Shown: positions 63,960 through 64,000 of the stretch, piece by piece
Layout: each line of letters opens with the position of its first letter
Position numbering within the stretch: position 1 is the first letter of the stretch
NCBI GenBank assembly: GCA_035654655.1
Contig: DASRWI010000041.1
Span: 1 to 64,000 of the forward strand
Direction of reading: 5' to 3'
Source of the DNA: DASRWI01 sp035654655
GTDB lineage: Bacteria > Bacteroidota > Ignavibacteria > Ignavibacteriales > Ignavibacteriaceae
Length of the DNA: 64,000 nucleotides
Notes under the pieces: model-generated
What the model was told of the DNA's origin: nothing
What the model saw: the letters and a program-made list of their open reading frames with translations, nothing else
Databases searched by the model: none
Made by a program: the position numbers and the translations under genes

Positions 63960-64000
63960 AGGTTCTTCGAGTGTTTTCTTAGCGAAGCTAAGAAAATGTA
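63960..64000. repeat. Dispersed inverted-repeat element, copy D (cut by window end)
   Basis: GGTTCTTCGAGTGTTTTC, then TTAGCGAAGCTAAGAAAATGTA, matches the left half of the element at 14404 with the middle replaced by a small palindrome. It begins about eight bases after the T9SS stop and runs beyond the window. Confidence 0.55.

Overview
The window looks like a chromosome segment of an anaerobic or facultative member of the Ignavibacteria / Chlorobi-Bacteroidota lineage. The evidence is low G+C coding sequence, several secreted proteins ending in a type IX secretion sorting domain of the NYPNPFNPST kind, a PorV/PorQ-like outer-membrane protein, a TonB-dependent receptor, lipid A genes, and promoter-like boxes of the Bacteroidota TAnnTTTG type. 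The assignment is inferred from gene content, not from a marker-gene tree.

Positions 1-17.3 kb (+ strand) form a carbohydrate region: a truncated glucose-dehydrogenase-like gene, then a tight run of permease, hydantoinase/oxoprolinase-like ATPase, NanE-type epimerase, phosphohexomutase, HAD phosphatase and a GH38-like protein. An SDR oxidoreductase, a GH94 phosphorylase-like enzyme, trpB2 and an aldose-1-epimerase-like gene follow. The trpB2 leader is the most striking element: a short reading frame with four Trp codons, a perfect antiterminator, and two tandem terminators whose strands can exchange partners, so it reads as a two-stage attenuator. Short dispersed inverted repeats sit just behind several stop codons here and at the right end.

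Positions 17.4-34.3 kb (+) hold a GH2-fold protein that lacks the catalytic residues and carries a membrane domain, smc, a T9SS cargo gene, a lipid A block (HAD phosphatase, ICMT-family methyltransferase, lpxB, DUF374 acyltransferase, lpxK), ppdK with a lysine/alanine tail, queA and ispD.

Positions 34.3-57.2 kb run almost entirely on the - strand: phoH; LysM and small lipoprotein genes; a housekeeping chain efp-accB-accC-gcvH-guaA followed by a TPR gene, a TPR/periplasmic-binding-fold gene and radC, which has no ordinary start codon; a surface set (TonB receptor, very large secreted protein, PorV-like protein); an FG-GAP T9SS protein; a TPR membrane protein; tRNA-Arg(CCG); a PHP protein; and an asparaginase.

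Positions 57.2-64 kb contain nfu, ogt and an accessory area of T9SS cargo genes. Three neighbouring reading frames there are broken by single frameshifts, two MITE-like repeat families occur, and two cargo genes share an almost identical sorting-domain DNA segment.
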